In this document: piece by piece, positions 1 through 7,772 of the stretch
How positions within the stretch are numbered: position 1 is the stretch's first letter
Layout: the number at the start of each line of letters is the position of its first letter
NCBI GenBank assembly: GCA_035574175.1
Contig: DATLZB010000112.1
Span: 1 to 37,668 of the forward strand
From: DATLZB01 sp035574175
GTDB lineage: Bacteria > Pseudomonadota > Alphaproteobacteria > Rhizobiales > Hyphomicrobiaceae
DNA length: 37,668 nt
Direction of reading: 5' to 3'
Notes under the pieces: generated by a model
What the model saw: the letters and a program-made list of their open reading frames with translations, nothing else
Database searches by the model: none
Told to the model about the DNA's origin: nothing
Program-made: the position numbers and the translations under genes

Positions 1-806
1 GGCGGCAGGGGCAGGGAGTGGATGGCCGGCCCATGGTGCCCATCATCGAGCACCCCGACATCCGCCGCAGCCTGCTCACCATGAAGGCGCTGACGCAGGC
101 CGCGCGCATGATCTGTCTCGCCACGGCGCGCGAGATCGACAGATCACGTTGTGCTGGGTCGGAGCGTGAGCGGCAGGCGGCGCAGCTGCGCGCGGCGCTG
201 CTAACGCCGGTGGCCAAAGCCTTCTCCACAGACATCGGCTGCGAGGTTGCCTCGCTCGGCGTGCAGGTGCACGGCGGCGCGGGCTTCATCGAGGAAACCG
301 GCGCCGCCCAGTACTATCGCGACGCGCGCATTCTGCCGATCTATGAGGGCACCAACGGCATCCAGGCGATCGATCTCGTCACGCGCAAGGTCCCGCTCGA
401 AGGTGGCGCAGTGCTCGCCGCCTACATCGGCGAGCTGGAACGCACGGTGGCCGAGGTCAACGCCTCCAATCAACCGGCGTTCGGAGAGATGGGTAGGCGG
501 CTCGGCGAGGCAGTGGCGGCGCTCAAGACGGCCTCGACGTGGATGGGCAAGGAACTCGTACGCGATCGCAGGTCAGTGCTCGCCGGCGCCACCCCCTACC
601 TGCGCCTCTTCGGCCTCGCAGCGGGCGGGGTCTACCTTGCCCGCGCTGCTCTCGCTGCCGTGCGCAACGGCAGCGGCGGCAGCACGGTCGCCCATGCGCG
701 CTACTTCGCAGAGAACATCGCGACCGCGGCAGAGGGATTGGCGCAGGCGGTCACGGACGGGGCGCAATCGATCCTCGCAGTCGAGCCCGACCAAATCTCC
801 GCGTGA
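1..806 (+). CDS. acyl-CoA dehydrogenase, C-terminal part (5' end outside window)
   Basis: FAD-dependent acyl-CoA dehydrogenase: introduces the alpha-beta double bond in an acyl-CoA. The reading frame is open to the left edge (codons in phase from base 3), so the GTG at 18 is probably internal and the N-terminal FAD-binding part is missing. The visible 262 residues cover the C-terminal helical domain. QVHGGAGF is followed by YYRDARILPIYEGTNGIQ, and the Glu of YEGTNG (residue 110 counted from base 18) sits where this family has its catalytic base. The long tail after this motif resembles the larger acyl-CoA dehydrogenases of the DmdC (3-methylmercaptopropionyl-CoA dehydrogenase) type, but substrate cannot be told from the sequence. 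It lies 12 bases upstream of a crotonase-family gene on the same strand, so a fatty-acyl or related beta-oxidation operon is likely. Confidence 0.9.
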   Translation, partial: RQGQGVDGRPMVPIIEHPDIRRSLLTMKALTQAARMICLATAREIDRSRCAGSERERQAAQLRAALLTPVAKAFSTDIGCEVASLGVQVHGGAGFIEETGAAQYYRDARILPIYEGTNGIQAIDLVTRKVPLEGGAVLAAYIGELERTVAEVNASNQPAFGEMGRRLGEAVAALKTASTWMGKELVRDRRSVLAGATPYLRLFGLAAGGVYLARAALAAVRNGSGGSTVAHARYFAENIATAAEGLAQAVTDGAQSILAVEPDQISA

Positions 807-818
807 GGCGCGAGGGCG

Positions 819-1601
819 ATGCAGCAGGACATCTCGATCACTATCGAGTCGGGGGTGCAGACGCTCCGCTTTACGCGGCCCGAGAAGAAGAACGCGCTCA
901 CCGCTGCCATGTACACGGCAATGAATGCCGCACTCGAAATGGGGGACGCATCGGAGGATGTTGCGGCTCACCTCATCATCGGGTCGGGCGGCACGTTCAC
1001 GGCAGGTAGCGACGTCGGCGAGTTTTTGGAGCGGTCGCGCAGCAATGTCGACCTCACGCTGCCCATCGTGCAGTTCATTCGCCGGCTGCCGCTGGTGAGA
1101 AAGCCGATGATCGCCGCCGTCGACGGGCCTGCGGTCGGCATCGGCACCACTATGCTGCTCCACTGCGACCTCGTTTACGCGACGCCGCAAGCAAGCTTTC
1201 GCACGCCGTTCCTCGACCTTGGCCTGGTGCCGGAAGCGGGATCGAGCCTGCTCGCACCGCGGCTGTTTGGTTATCAGCGTGCTTTCGAGCTGCTGGCACT
1301 CGGTGAGCCCTTTTCGGCGGAGCGGGCGCGTGAGGCGGGCCTCATCGATGCCATCGTGCCGGCTGAGGCGCTGGAGGCGACGGCGCGGAAGGCTGCGAGC
1401 GGACTCGCGGCGAAACCGCCCGAGGCGCTCGCCGCCACACGAGCGCTCATGCGCGGCGACCCACAGGCGGTTCGCGCGCGCATCGACGAGGAAGTAAGGA
1501 TTTTCGCCGAGCGCCTGGCTTCGCCGGAGGCACGCGAGGCATTCAACGCTTTCCTTGAAAAGCGCCCGGCCGACTTCTCAAGGGCGCGAAGCAAAGACTG
1601 A
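819..1601 (+). CDS. crotonase-family protein, probably enoyl-CoA isomerase rather than hydratase
   Basis: 260-residue crotonase fold with the CoA/oxyanion elements FTAGSDV (60-66) and GPAVGIGTTM (103-112). By my alignment from memory to rat mitochondrial hydratase, its two catalytic glutamates are replaced by Thr111 and Phe131, so a standard enoyl-CoA hydratase mechanism looks unlikely. The segment FRTPFLDLGLVPEAGSS closely resembles peroxisomal delta3,delta2-enoyl-CoA isomerases (ECI2/Eci1), and Glu139 falls where those enzymes carry their single catalytic Glu. I therefore favour isomerisation of 3-enoyl-CoA to trans-2-enoyl-CoA. The gene starts 12 bases after the acyl-CoA dehydrogenase stop, with a purine-rich CGAGGG before the ATG, consistent with co-transcription. 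Automated annotation would probably say 'enoyl-CoA hydratase'. Confidence 0.88.
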   Translation: MQQDISITIESGVQTLRFTRPEKKNALTAAMYTAMNAALEMGDASEDVAAHLIIGSGGTFTAGSDVGEFLERSRSNVDLTLPIVQFIRRLPLVRKPMIAAVDGPAVGIGTTMLLHCDLVYATPQASFRTPFLDLGLVPEAGSSLLAPRLFGYQRAFELLALGEPFSAERAREAGLIDAIVPAEALEATARKAASGLAAKPPEALAATRALMRGDPQAVRARIDEEVRIFAERLASPEAREAFNAFLEKRPADFSRARSKD

Positions 1602-1632
1602 CTTGCCGCAAGTGATGACTTAAGCTTGCGAG

Positions 1633-3285
1633 ATGCCAAGCAACGTGCAATGCCGCGCCTTCAGCGCGCCTTTCGCCCGATCCCTCACACGGCTGGCGCT
1701 TGGCGCTCGCTACTTGAGGACCAGCTTTGGCGAAGGCATCGTTGCCGAGGCAAGGCCGAGCAAGATAACGTTGCTTCGGCCGGTTCGTGTCCGGTTGGCG
1801 CTGCTCGCGGTCGTCTTCGCCACAGCGACGCTGGCGGGACCGGCAAAGGCAGACTGGCTTTCGCGTCTGATCGCGCTCGGCGAGAAGACCGGCTCCAAGG
1901 CCGCGCGGCACGGTGGAAGTGCGCTCGACAATGCCGCGATCCACCTCAAAGCACTGCCGCCCAATGTCAAAGGGCCGGCATTGGTTGCCGAGGTCGGACC
2001 GGAAGGGCACTGGACATTCGCCAATCGCGCCGGCGAGCGGTTCACTGCCGGCTCGCCAGAGGAACTTGATCGGGTTGCCGGTGTGCTCGCGCCTGAGGGG
2101 GCAAAGGGCGCTCGCGGGCGGCTTACGATCGTGCTCGGCGAAGACACGGTGTTGCGCCAGCGCACCGCGCTCAAGGACCTGCCGAAGAACGCCGATCTCA
2201 GAATGGCGAGCGGAGGGCAGAATTATGCGCTGCTCCGCTGGGGCGAAGGCGCAACAGAGAAGCTTTTTGCCGAGGTGCGGCCGAGCCTGCTCGTCGAGCT
2301 CGGTGAGCAGCGAGCCTTTCGCGAGGCGCTGTGGCAGCTCGACCGGCCGCTCGCGCGCGCCGACATCCGCGTGCTGGCGCTCGATCCGAAGGGTCCGCAG
2401 ACGCTCTCACCGGCGCCGAAGATCGATCCTGCCACCGGGCAGACGCTCACCGACCGCATCGATCCCTACCAGTTGCCGGCAGCGCTCCGATCGGTCGGCG
2501 GGCAGACGGTTATCCTCACCGGCCGCATCGAGGGCCGATTCCTCTATTTTCGGCCGGGCAGCGGATCGGAGCGCGGCGTGATGCTGCAGGACCTCACCGC
2601 GGCGGCCGAGGCGGCCGACGTCAACCTGATCGTGCTGCAGTCGGCAACGCCGCGGCAACCTGGCTCGCGCAACTGGTTGTGGCAGCGAATGGCGGTGGAT
2701 GGGCTCGATGAGGCACGAGAGAGAGCCACACTCGCCGACTTCATCAACGCGCTCGGTGCGGCGCAAGGCAAGCTCGTCGTATCGGTGCGTGAGGTCGGTC
2801 AGAACCGGGTATCGCTGACGGCCCTACCGATCGCCGGGGAGAGCACGCCTCGATCGGGTGTCGGCAGCATTCTCACCGACATCGTCGCCGACATCACCGG
2901 TCGCGTGGTGACGACGGCGATCGAGGCCGACTTGAAGAGCGAGGCGCGCGAGAGGGAGCTCGAGCAGCGGATCATCCCGGGCATTCCCTCTGACATTCAA
3001 TTCGGCTACCTGGGGTTCCTCATTATCGGGCTGATGGGCCTTACCGTCGCGCGCCGATGGTGGCTGCGCGTGTGGCCGGCGACGCAGCGCGAGGAGTACG
3101 GTGCCGCGATCGGCTATCAGGCCGCGAGGCTCATCAGATTGCTGATGTTCGTGCTGGTGTTCCTGCCGTTGATCGGCCTGCCGGCCTTCCTGTGGGGCCT
3201 CGGGCTGCAGGTGTGGAGCTGGCTGATGCTGCCCGTGCGAGGCTGGCGCCGGCTGATGGAGCGGCGCTCGGCGCAGCCCGGTTGA
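1633..3285 (+). CDS. uncharacterised exported protein with two C-terminal membrane segments
   Basis: Not recognised. The 550-residue frame has strong coding character throughout. A signal-peptide-like stretch (RPVRVRLALLAVVFATATLA, then GPAKA-DW) lies at about residues 49-74, which suggests that the annotated ATG is too far upstream. A TTG at 1771 (residue 47), preceded by purine-rich GAGGCAAGG, would put the signal at the true N-terminus. The middle (about 75-450) is hydrophilic with no motif I know. Near the C-terminus are two hydrophobic segments, about 453-471 and about 497-530, separated by a basic/aromatic WWLRVWPATQREEYG region. Inference: a periplasmic domain anchored in the inner membrane. 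It is 31 bases after the crotonase stop and 12 bases before the SDR start, so it is probably co-transcribed with lipid or acyl-CoA enzymes. Confidence 0.8.
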   Translation: MPSNVQCRAFSAPFARSLTRLALGARYLRTSFGEGIVAEARPSKITLLRPVRVRLALLAVVFATATLAGPAKADWLSRLIALGEKTGSKAARHGGSALDNAAIHLKALPPNVKGPALVAEVGPEGHWTFANRAGERFTAGSPEELDRVAGVLAPEGAKGARGRLTIVLGEDTVLRQRTALKDLPKNADLRMASGGQNYALLRWGEGATEKLFAEVRPSLLVELGEQRAFREALWQLDRPLARADIRVLALDPKGPQTLSPAPKIDPATGQTLTDRIDPYQLPAALRSVGGQTVILTGRIEGRFLYFRPGSGSERGVMLQDLTAAAEAADVNLIVLQSATPRQPGSRNWLWQRMAVDGLDEARERATLADFINALGAAQGKLVVSVREVGQNRVSLTALPIAGESTPRSGVGSILTDIVADITGRVVTTAIEADLKSEARERELEQRIIPGIPSDIQFGYLGFLIIGLMGLTVARRWWLRVWPATQREEYGAAIGYQAARLIRLLMFVLVFLPLIGLPAFLWGLGLQVWSWLMLPVRGWRRLMERRSAQPG

Positions 3286-3297
3286 GGACGCAGAACA

Positions 3298-4179
3298 ATG
3301 GCGACTCTCAAAAGCAAGACACTGATCATCACCGGTGGCAGCCGCGGGATTGGGCTCGCCATCGCGCTCAGAGCGGCGCGCGATGGCGCCAACATCGCGA
3401 TCCTTGCCAAGACCACCGAGCCCAATCCCAAGCTGCCAGGCACCATCCATTCCGCAGCCGAGGAGATCGTGGCGGCGGGCGGCAAGGCGTTGCCCATCCA
3501 ATGCGACATCCGCTTCGAGGATCAGGTCGCGGCCGCAGTCGCGCGCACGGTGGAGGTGTTCGGCGGCATCGATGTCGTGGTCAACAACGCGAGTGCGATC
3601 TCGCTCACCCCGATCGACAAGACGGACATTAAGCGCTTTGACCTGATGTTTGCCATCAATACGCGCGGCACGTTCCTGGTGTCGAAGGCCTGCCTGCCGC
3701 ACTTGCGGAAGTCGACTAACCCGCACATTCTGGTGCTGTCGCCGCCCCTCGATATGCAGACCAAGTGGTTCGCCGGCCACGTCGCCTATTCGGTGGCCAA
3801 GTACGGCATGAGCCTTTTGGTGCTCGGGCTGGCAGAAGAACTCAAAGCCGACGGCATCGCCGTCAACGCCCTGTGGCCGCGGACTACCATCGCCACGGCA
3901 GCCATCAATAATTTGCTCGGCGGGCCAAGGCTCATGCGCATGAGCCGCAAGCCCGAGATCATGGGCGATGCTGCCCACCTCGTGCTCACGCGGCCGGCCA
4001 GGGCCTTCACCGGCCGCTTCCTGATCGATGACACGCTGCTCTATGAGGTGGGCGGCGTGCGCGATTTCGAACCCTACCGTGTCGATCCTTCGGCCGAGCT
4101 TGCGCCCGACTTCTTCGTGCCGGATGACAGCATCCCTCCACCGGGCGTGAAGATCGCAAAGATGACCCTCAAGCCCTGA
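3298..4179 (+). CDS. SDR-family oxidoreductase, HSDL2-like
   Basis: Classical-type short-chain dehydrogenase of 293 residues, NAD(P)-dependent by fold. Visible motifs are the cofactor loop TGGSRGIG (12-19), NNAS (96-99), Ser148 in VLSPPLD and the catalytic Tyr164-x3-Lys168 in AYSVAKYG. The insertion after the cofactor domain (EPNPKLPGTIHSAAEEI) and the pattern SPP..WF..H.AYS.AKYGMS..VLG.AEE are hallmarks of the HSDL2-like branch, found in mitochondria/peroxisomes and many bacteria and thought to act on lipid or acyl substrates. Bacterial members lack the C-terminal SCP2 domain of the human protein, as here. The substrate is unknown. It starts 12 bases downstream of the uncharacterised membrane protein and closes the first gene run. 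Confidence 0.9.
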   Translation: MATLKSKTLIITGGSRGIGLAIALRAARDGANIAILAKTTEPNPKLPGTIHSAAEEIVAAGGKALPIQCDIRFEDQVAAAVARTVEVFGGIDVVVNNASAISLTPIDKTDIKRFDLMFAINTRGTFLVSKACLPHLRKSTNPHILVLSPPLDMQTKWFAGHVAYSVAKYGMSLLVLGLAEELKADGIAVNALWPRTTIATAAINNLLGGPRLMRMSRKPEIMGDAAHLVLTRPARAFTGRFLIDDTLLYEVGGVRDFEPYRVDPSAELAPDFFVPDDSIPPPGVKIAKMTLKP

Positions 4180-4258
4180 AGCGGGTGGCACAGGCGCGAT
4201 TGTCCGCTAACATCGCGCTCACCTTCGTCCTCAACCCAAAACGCAATTCGGCTCCAGA

Positions 4259-5200
4259 ATGTCGACGCTTCTCATCACGCATCCATCGTTCCTCGATCAC
4301 GACACGGGGCCGGGGCATCCTGAGCGACCGGATCGCATGCGCGCCATCGACCGCGCGCTCGAGACCGAAGCCTTCACCTACCTTCAACGCGAGGAGGCGC
4401 CGCTCAGAGACGACGTTGAGGAGGCGATCGCGCTCGCTCATTCCAAGGCCTACATCGATGCCATCAAGTCGGCGCAGCCTCCCGCCGGGCGCTACGTCCG
4501 GCTCGATCCCGATACGGTGATGTCGGCTGGCTCGTGGGAAGCGGCACTGCGCGCAGTGGGCGCCGGACTGCGGGCGGTCGATGTCGTCATGGATGCCAAG
4601 TCCGGAATCAAGAACGTGTTCTGTCAGGTGCGCCCCTGCGGCCATCATGCCGAGAGCGAGCGGGCCATGGGTTTCTGCCTGTTCAACAACGTCGCTATCG
4701 CCGGGCTTTATGCCCGCGCCAAGCATGGCGCGGCGCGCATCGCGGTTGTCGATTTCGACGTTCACCACGGCAACGGCACGCAGGAAATCTTCTGGTCGGA
4801 CAAGGACCTGTTCTTCGGATCGACGCACCAGATGCCGCTCTACCCGGGAACAGGAGCCGCCTCGGAAACGGGCGTCGGCAATATCTGCAATGCGCCGCTC
4901 AAGCCCTACGACGGGGGCGAGCAGTTCCGCGCCGCGTTCGAATCGCGCATTTTGCCGTCACTGAAAAACTTCGGACCGGATATCGTTCTGCTGTCGGCCG
5001 GCTTCGACGCACACGAGGCCGATCCGCTTGCTAACCTGCGGCTCAAGGAGGCTGATTTCGCTTGGGCCACGGAGGTTCTCATGGGGGTGGCCGAACACCA
5101 CGCGGGCGGCAGGCTGGTTTCCATGCTCGAAGGCGGCTACGACCTGGATGCGCTCGGAAGGTCGGCGGCGGCGCACGTCAAGACCCTGATGGGCGCCTGA
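4259..5200 (+). CDS. histone deacetylase family (zinc amidohydrolase) protein
   Basis: Arginase/HDAC-fold zinc amidohydrolase of 313 residues. Bacterial relatives remove acetyl groups from polyamines, lysines or small molecules such as acetoin-linked substrates. Family signatures are all intact: GHPERPDR (19-26), the tandem His129-His130 in RPCGHHAE, zinc ligands Asp167 and His169 in DFDVHHGNGT, Asp250 in GFDAHEADPL, and the transition-state Tyr294 in EGGYD. It is thus predicted to be active. It sits 49 bases upstream of xseB, with dxs following, an order I associate with Rhizobiales. No lysine-acetylated partner is evident in the neighbourhood, although a sirtuin lies about 9 kb downstream. 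The exact substrate cannot be assigned. Confidence 0.93.
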   Translation: MSTLLITHPSFLDHDTGPGHPERPDRMRAIDRALETEAFTYLQREEAPLRDDVEEAIALAHSKAYIDAIKSAQPPAGRYVRLDPDTVMSAGSWEAALRAVGAGLRAVDVVMDAKSGIKNVFCQVRPCGHHAESERAMGFCLFNNVAIAGLYARAKHGAARIAVVDFDVHHGNGTQEIFWSDKDLFFGSTHQMPLYPGTGAASETGVGNICNAPLKPYDGGEQFRAAFESRILPSLKNFGPDIVLLSAGFDAHEADPLANLRLKEADFAWATEVLMGVAEHHAGGRLVSMLEGGYDLDALGRSAAAHVKTLMGA

Positions 5201-5249
5201 AAACGCCTTCGCGGGTCACCGGACACCTAAACACGAAAGTGGACGAGGC

Positions 5250-5516
5250 ATGGGCACAGTCAAGCCGGAGGAGAAATACCCCGACATCAGGGGCATGACC
5301 TTCGAGCGGGCGCTCAAGGAACTCGAAGGCATCGTCAGCCGGCTCGAGCGTGGCGACGTTGAGCTCGAAGAGAGTATAACGATCTACGAGCGCGGCGAAG
5401 CCTTGAAGGACCATTGCGACCGCTTGCTGAAGCAGGCCGAGGCCAAGGTCGAAAAGCTCACCTTTGCCGCGGACGGCAGCCCGTCGGGCACTCAGCCCCT
5501 CGATTCCGCTAAATAG
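5250..5516 (+). CDS. xseB: exodeoxyribonuclease VII small subunit
   Basis: 88-residue protein matching the small subunit of exonuclease VII, which binds several-fold to XseA to form the enzyme degrading single-stranded DNA from both ends. The diagnostic core is present: MTFERALKELEGIVSRLE, then GDVELEESITIYERGEAL, then a Lys/Glu-rich helix ending in KVEKLTF. Length is typical for the family. A GGACGAGG ribosome-binding site precedes the ATG by a few bases. xseA is not in this window, which is normal because the two genes are often unlinked. It sits between the HDAC-like gene and dxs. Confidence 0.95.
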   Translation: MGTVKPEEKYPDIRGMTFERALKELEGIVSRLERGDVELEESITIYERGEALKDHCDRLLKQAEAKVEKLTFAADGSPSGTQPLDSAK

Positions 5517-5664
5517 GCGGGCGACGGTCCGCCGGCATGGGTGCAAAGATCGGGCGCGGCAACATGGGGTGCCGCCGGAGGTCGGCGATGCGCTATAGAG
5601 GCCTGTCGGGCGTCGAGCGGCCGGACACTGCTCGTCTCGCCATCGTAAGAAAGGAAGCGTTGCG

Positions 5665-7584
5665 GTGACAGCGCCCACCAGCAAGACGCCGTTGCTCGAT
5701 CGGGTCAACACACCCGAAGATTTGCGGAAACTGTCTGAGAAGGAGCTGGCGCAGCTCGCCGATGAGCTGCGCCAGGAGACGATCGACGCGGTGGCCCAGA
5801 CCGGCGGCCATCTCGGGGCCGGCCTCGGCGTGGTGGAGCTAACGGTGGCTTTGCACTGGGTGTTCGACACGCCCCGCGACCGGCTCATCTGGGACGTCGG
5901 CCACCAGTCGTATCCGCACAAGATCATCACCGGACGGCGCAGCCGGATACGCACGCTGAGGCAGGGCGGAGGTCTTTCCGGTTTCACCAAGCGCTCGGAG
6001 AGCGAATACGACCCGTTCGGCGCCGCGCACGCTTCGACCTCGATCTCGGCCGGGCTCGGAATGGCGGTCGCCCGCGACCTCAAGGGCGCCAAGCACAATG
6101 TCATCTGCGTGATCGGTGACGGCGCCATGAGCGCCGGGATGGCGTACGAGGCGATCAACAACGCCGGTGCCATGGACAGCCGGCTGATCGTCATCCTCAA
6201 CGACAACGACATGTCGATTGCGCCGCCCACCGGGGCCCTTTCACATTACCTTGCGCGCATCACGTCGAGCGGTTCGTACTTCTATGTCCGCGATATCGCC
6301 AAGCAGCTCGCCAAGCGGCTGCCGAAGACGTGGGAGCGGCGGGCGGCGCGCATGGAGGAATACACGCGCCATCTCTGGCAAGGCGGCACCTGGTTCGAGG
6401 AGTTCGGCTTCTACTACGTCGGGCCGATCGACGGGCACAATCTCGACCAGCTGCTGCCGGTGCTCAAGAACGTGCGCGATGCCAACCAGGGTCCAATCCT
6501 GGTGCACGTCGTCACGCACAAGGGTAAGGGCTATCCGCCGGCCGAAATCTCGGCCGACAAGTATCACGGCGTCAGCCGGTTCAATGTCATCACCGGCGAT
6601 CAGGTCCAAGCCAAGCCCAAGGCGCCGACCTACACCAAGGTGTTCGCGCAGAGCCTGACCGAAGCCGCGCGCAAGGACAACAAGATCGTCGCCATCACGG
6701 CGGCGATGCCCTCCGGCACCGGGCTCGACCTCTTCGCCAAGGAGTTTCCCGACCGCATGTTCGACGTCGGCATCGCCGAACAGCATGCGGTCACATTTGC
6801 TGCGGGCCTCGCGACGGAGGGCTTCAAGCCGTTCGCGGCCATCTATTCGACATTCTTGCAGCGGGCCTACGATCAGGTGGTGCATGACGTGGCAATCCAG
6901 CGTCTGCCGGTCCGGTTTGCCATAGACCGGGCCGGGCTCGTCGGCGCCGACGGCCCAACGCATGCCGGCTCCTTCGACATCGCCTACCTCGGCTGCCTGC
7001 CGCATTTCGTGCTGATGGCTGCCGCCGACGAAGCCGAGCTCATGCATATGGTGGCAACCGCGGTTGCCATCGACGATCGCCCATCGGCCTTCCGCTACCC
7101 GCGCGGGGAGGGCGTGGGCGTCGAATTGCCCAAAGAAGGCCAGCCGCTCGAGATCGGTCGGGGCCGCATCTTGCGCGAGGGCTCGACGGTGGCACTGCTC
7201 TCGCTCGGAACGCGCCTGCAGGAGTGCCTGAAGGCCGCCGACCAGCTGGCTGCCATGGGTCTCTCGGCTACGGTTGCCGATGCGCGCTTCGCCAAGCCGC
7301 TCGATACGGCGCTGGTCAGCCAACTGGCGGCCAACCACGAGGTGCTCCTCACCATAGAGGAGGGCTCAATCGGCGGATTCGGCGCGTTCGTGCTGCATTT
7401 CCTGGCCGAGGCCGGCGTACTGGATCGAGGGCTCAAGGTGCGCTCGATGGTGCTGCCCGACGTGTTCATCGAGCACGACAAGCCGGAGCTGATGTACGAA
7501 CGCGCAGGGCTCAACGCCTCCGGGATCGTGGCGACTGTGCTTGCCGCCTTGGGGCGCGCGGCGGCCGCGAACGAAGCAACTTGA
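5665..7584 (+). CDS. dxs: 1-deoxy-D-xylulose-5-phosphate synthase
   Basis: First enzyme of the MEP isoprenoid pathway: condenses pyruvate and glyceraldehyde 3-phosphate using thiamine diphosphate, and also feeds thiamine and pyridoxal synthesis. 639 residues, the expected length. Key elements are His49 in GGHLGAGLG, His80 in DVGHQSY, the ThDP/Mg motif GDGAMSAG (151-158) with a downstream ILNDNDMSI, catalytic Glu372 in GIAEQHAV, and DRAGLVGADGPTHAG (421-435). The start is GTG, supported by AAGAAAGGAAG 8-10 bases upstream. A 148-base spacer after xseB contains no gene I can support and may hold a separate promoter. Confidence 0.98.
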   Translation: MTAPTSKTPLLDRVNTPEDLRKLSEKELAQLADELRQETIDAVAQTGGHLGAGLGVVELTVALHWVFDTPRDRLIWDVGHQSYPHKIITGRRSRIRTLRQGGGLSGFTKRSESEYDPFGAAHASTSISAGLGMAVARDLKGAKHNVICVIGDGAMSAGMAYEAINNAGAMDSRLIVILNDNDMSIAPPTGALSHYLARITSSGSYFYVRDIAKQLAKRLPKTWERRAARMEEYTRHLWQGGTWFEEFGFYYVGPIDGHNLDQLLPVLKNVRDANQGPILVHVVTHKGKGYPPAEISADKYHGVSRFNVITGDQVQAKPKAPTYTKVFAQSLTEAARKDNKIVAITAAMPSGTGLDLFAKEFPDRMFDVGIAEQHAVTFAAGLATEGFKPFAAIYSTFLQRAYDQVVHDVAIQRLPVRFAIDRAGLVGADGPTHAGSFDIAYLGCLPHFVLMAAADEAELMHMVATAVAIDDRPSAFRYPRGEGVGVELPKEGQPLEIGRGRILREGSTVALLSLGTRLQECLKAADQLAAMGLSATVADARFAKPLDTALVSQLAANHEVLLTIEEGSIGGFGAFVLHFLAEAGVLDRGLKVRSMVLPDVFIEHDKPELMYERAGLNASGIVATVLAALGRAAAANEAT

Positions 7585-7602
7585 GCCTAGCTTCCCCGGT
7601 CG

Positions 7603-7628
7603 CCTGACAGCACTTCCTGACAGAACTT
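7603..7628 (+). repeat. tandem 13-base repeat upstream of the GGDEF/EAL gene
   Basis: CCTGACAGCACTT is followed directly by CCTGACAGAACTT, two head-to-tail copies with one mismatch. It lies 19 bases after the dxs stop and about 145 bases before the GGDEF/EAL start. Tandem half-sites with about one helical turn spacing are typical of transcription-factor binding, but no factor is recognised. The rest of the 188-base spacer shows no gene. Confidence 0.4.
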
Positions 7629-7772
7629 AAGGAATCGTGAACGGTTCCGTCCAACACCGGAAACTCGCGCAAATGTTGGGTACACCATGTCTTTAACGAG
7701 TTGCCCTAGATTGAGCCTGCCCCCGGATAGGAGAAAGCAATTCCTCCGAAAGCAGGATGGGGCGGGTCGGAA

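Noticed and set aside
2824..4191. 455-codon open frame on the minus strand
   Set aside because: Antisense to the SDR and the preceding gene, with His/Arg/Asp-rich translation without any family motif. It is a GC-rich shadow of real genes.
6241..7338. 365-codon minus-strand frame, and another at 5178-6230
   Set aside because: Both are antisense to dxs and its neighbours and show no domain.
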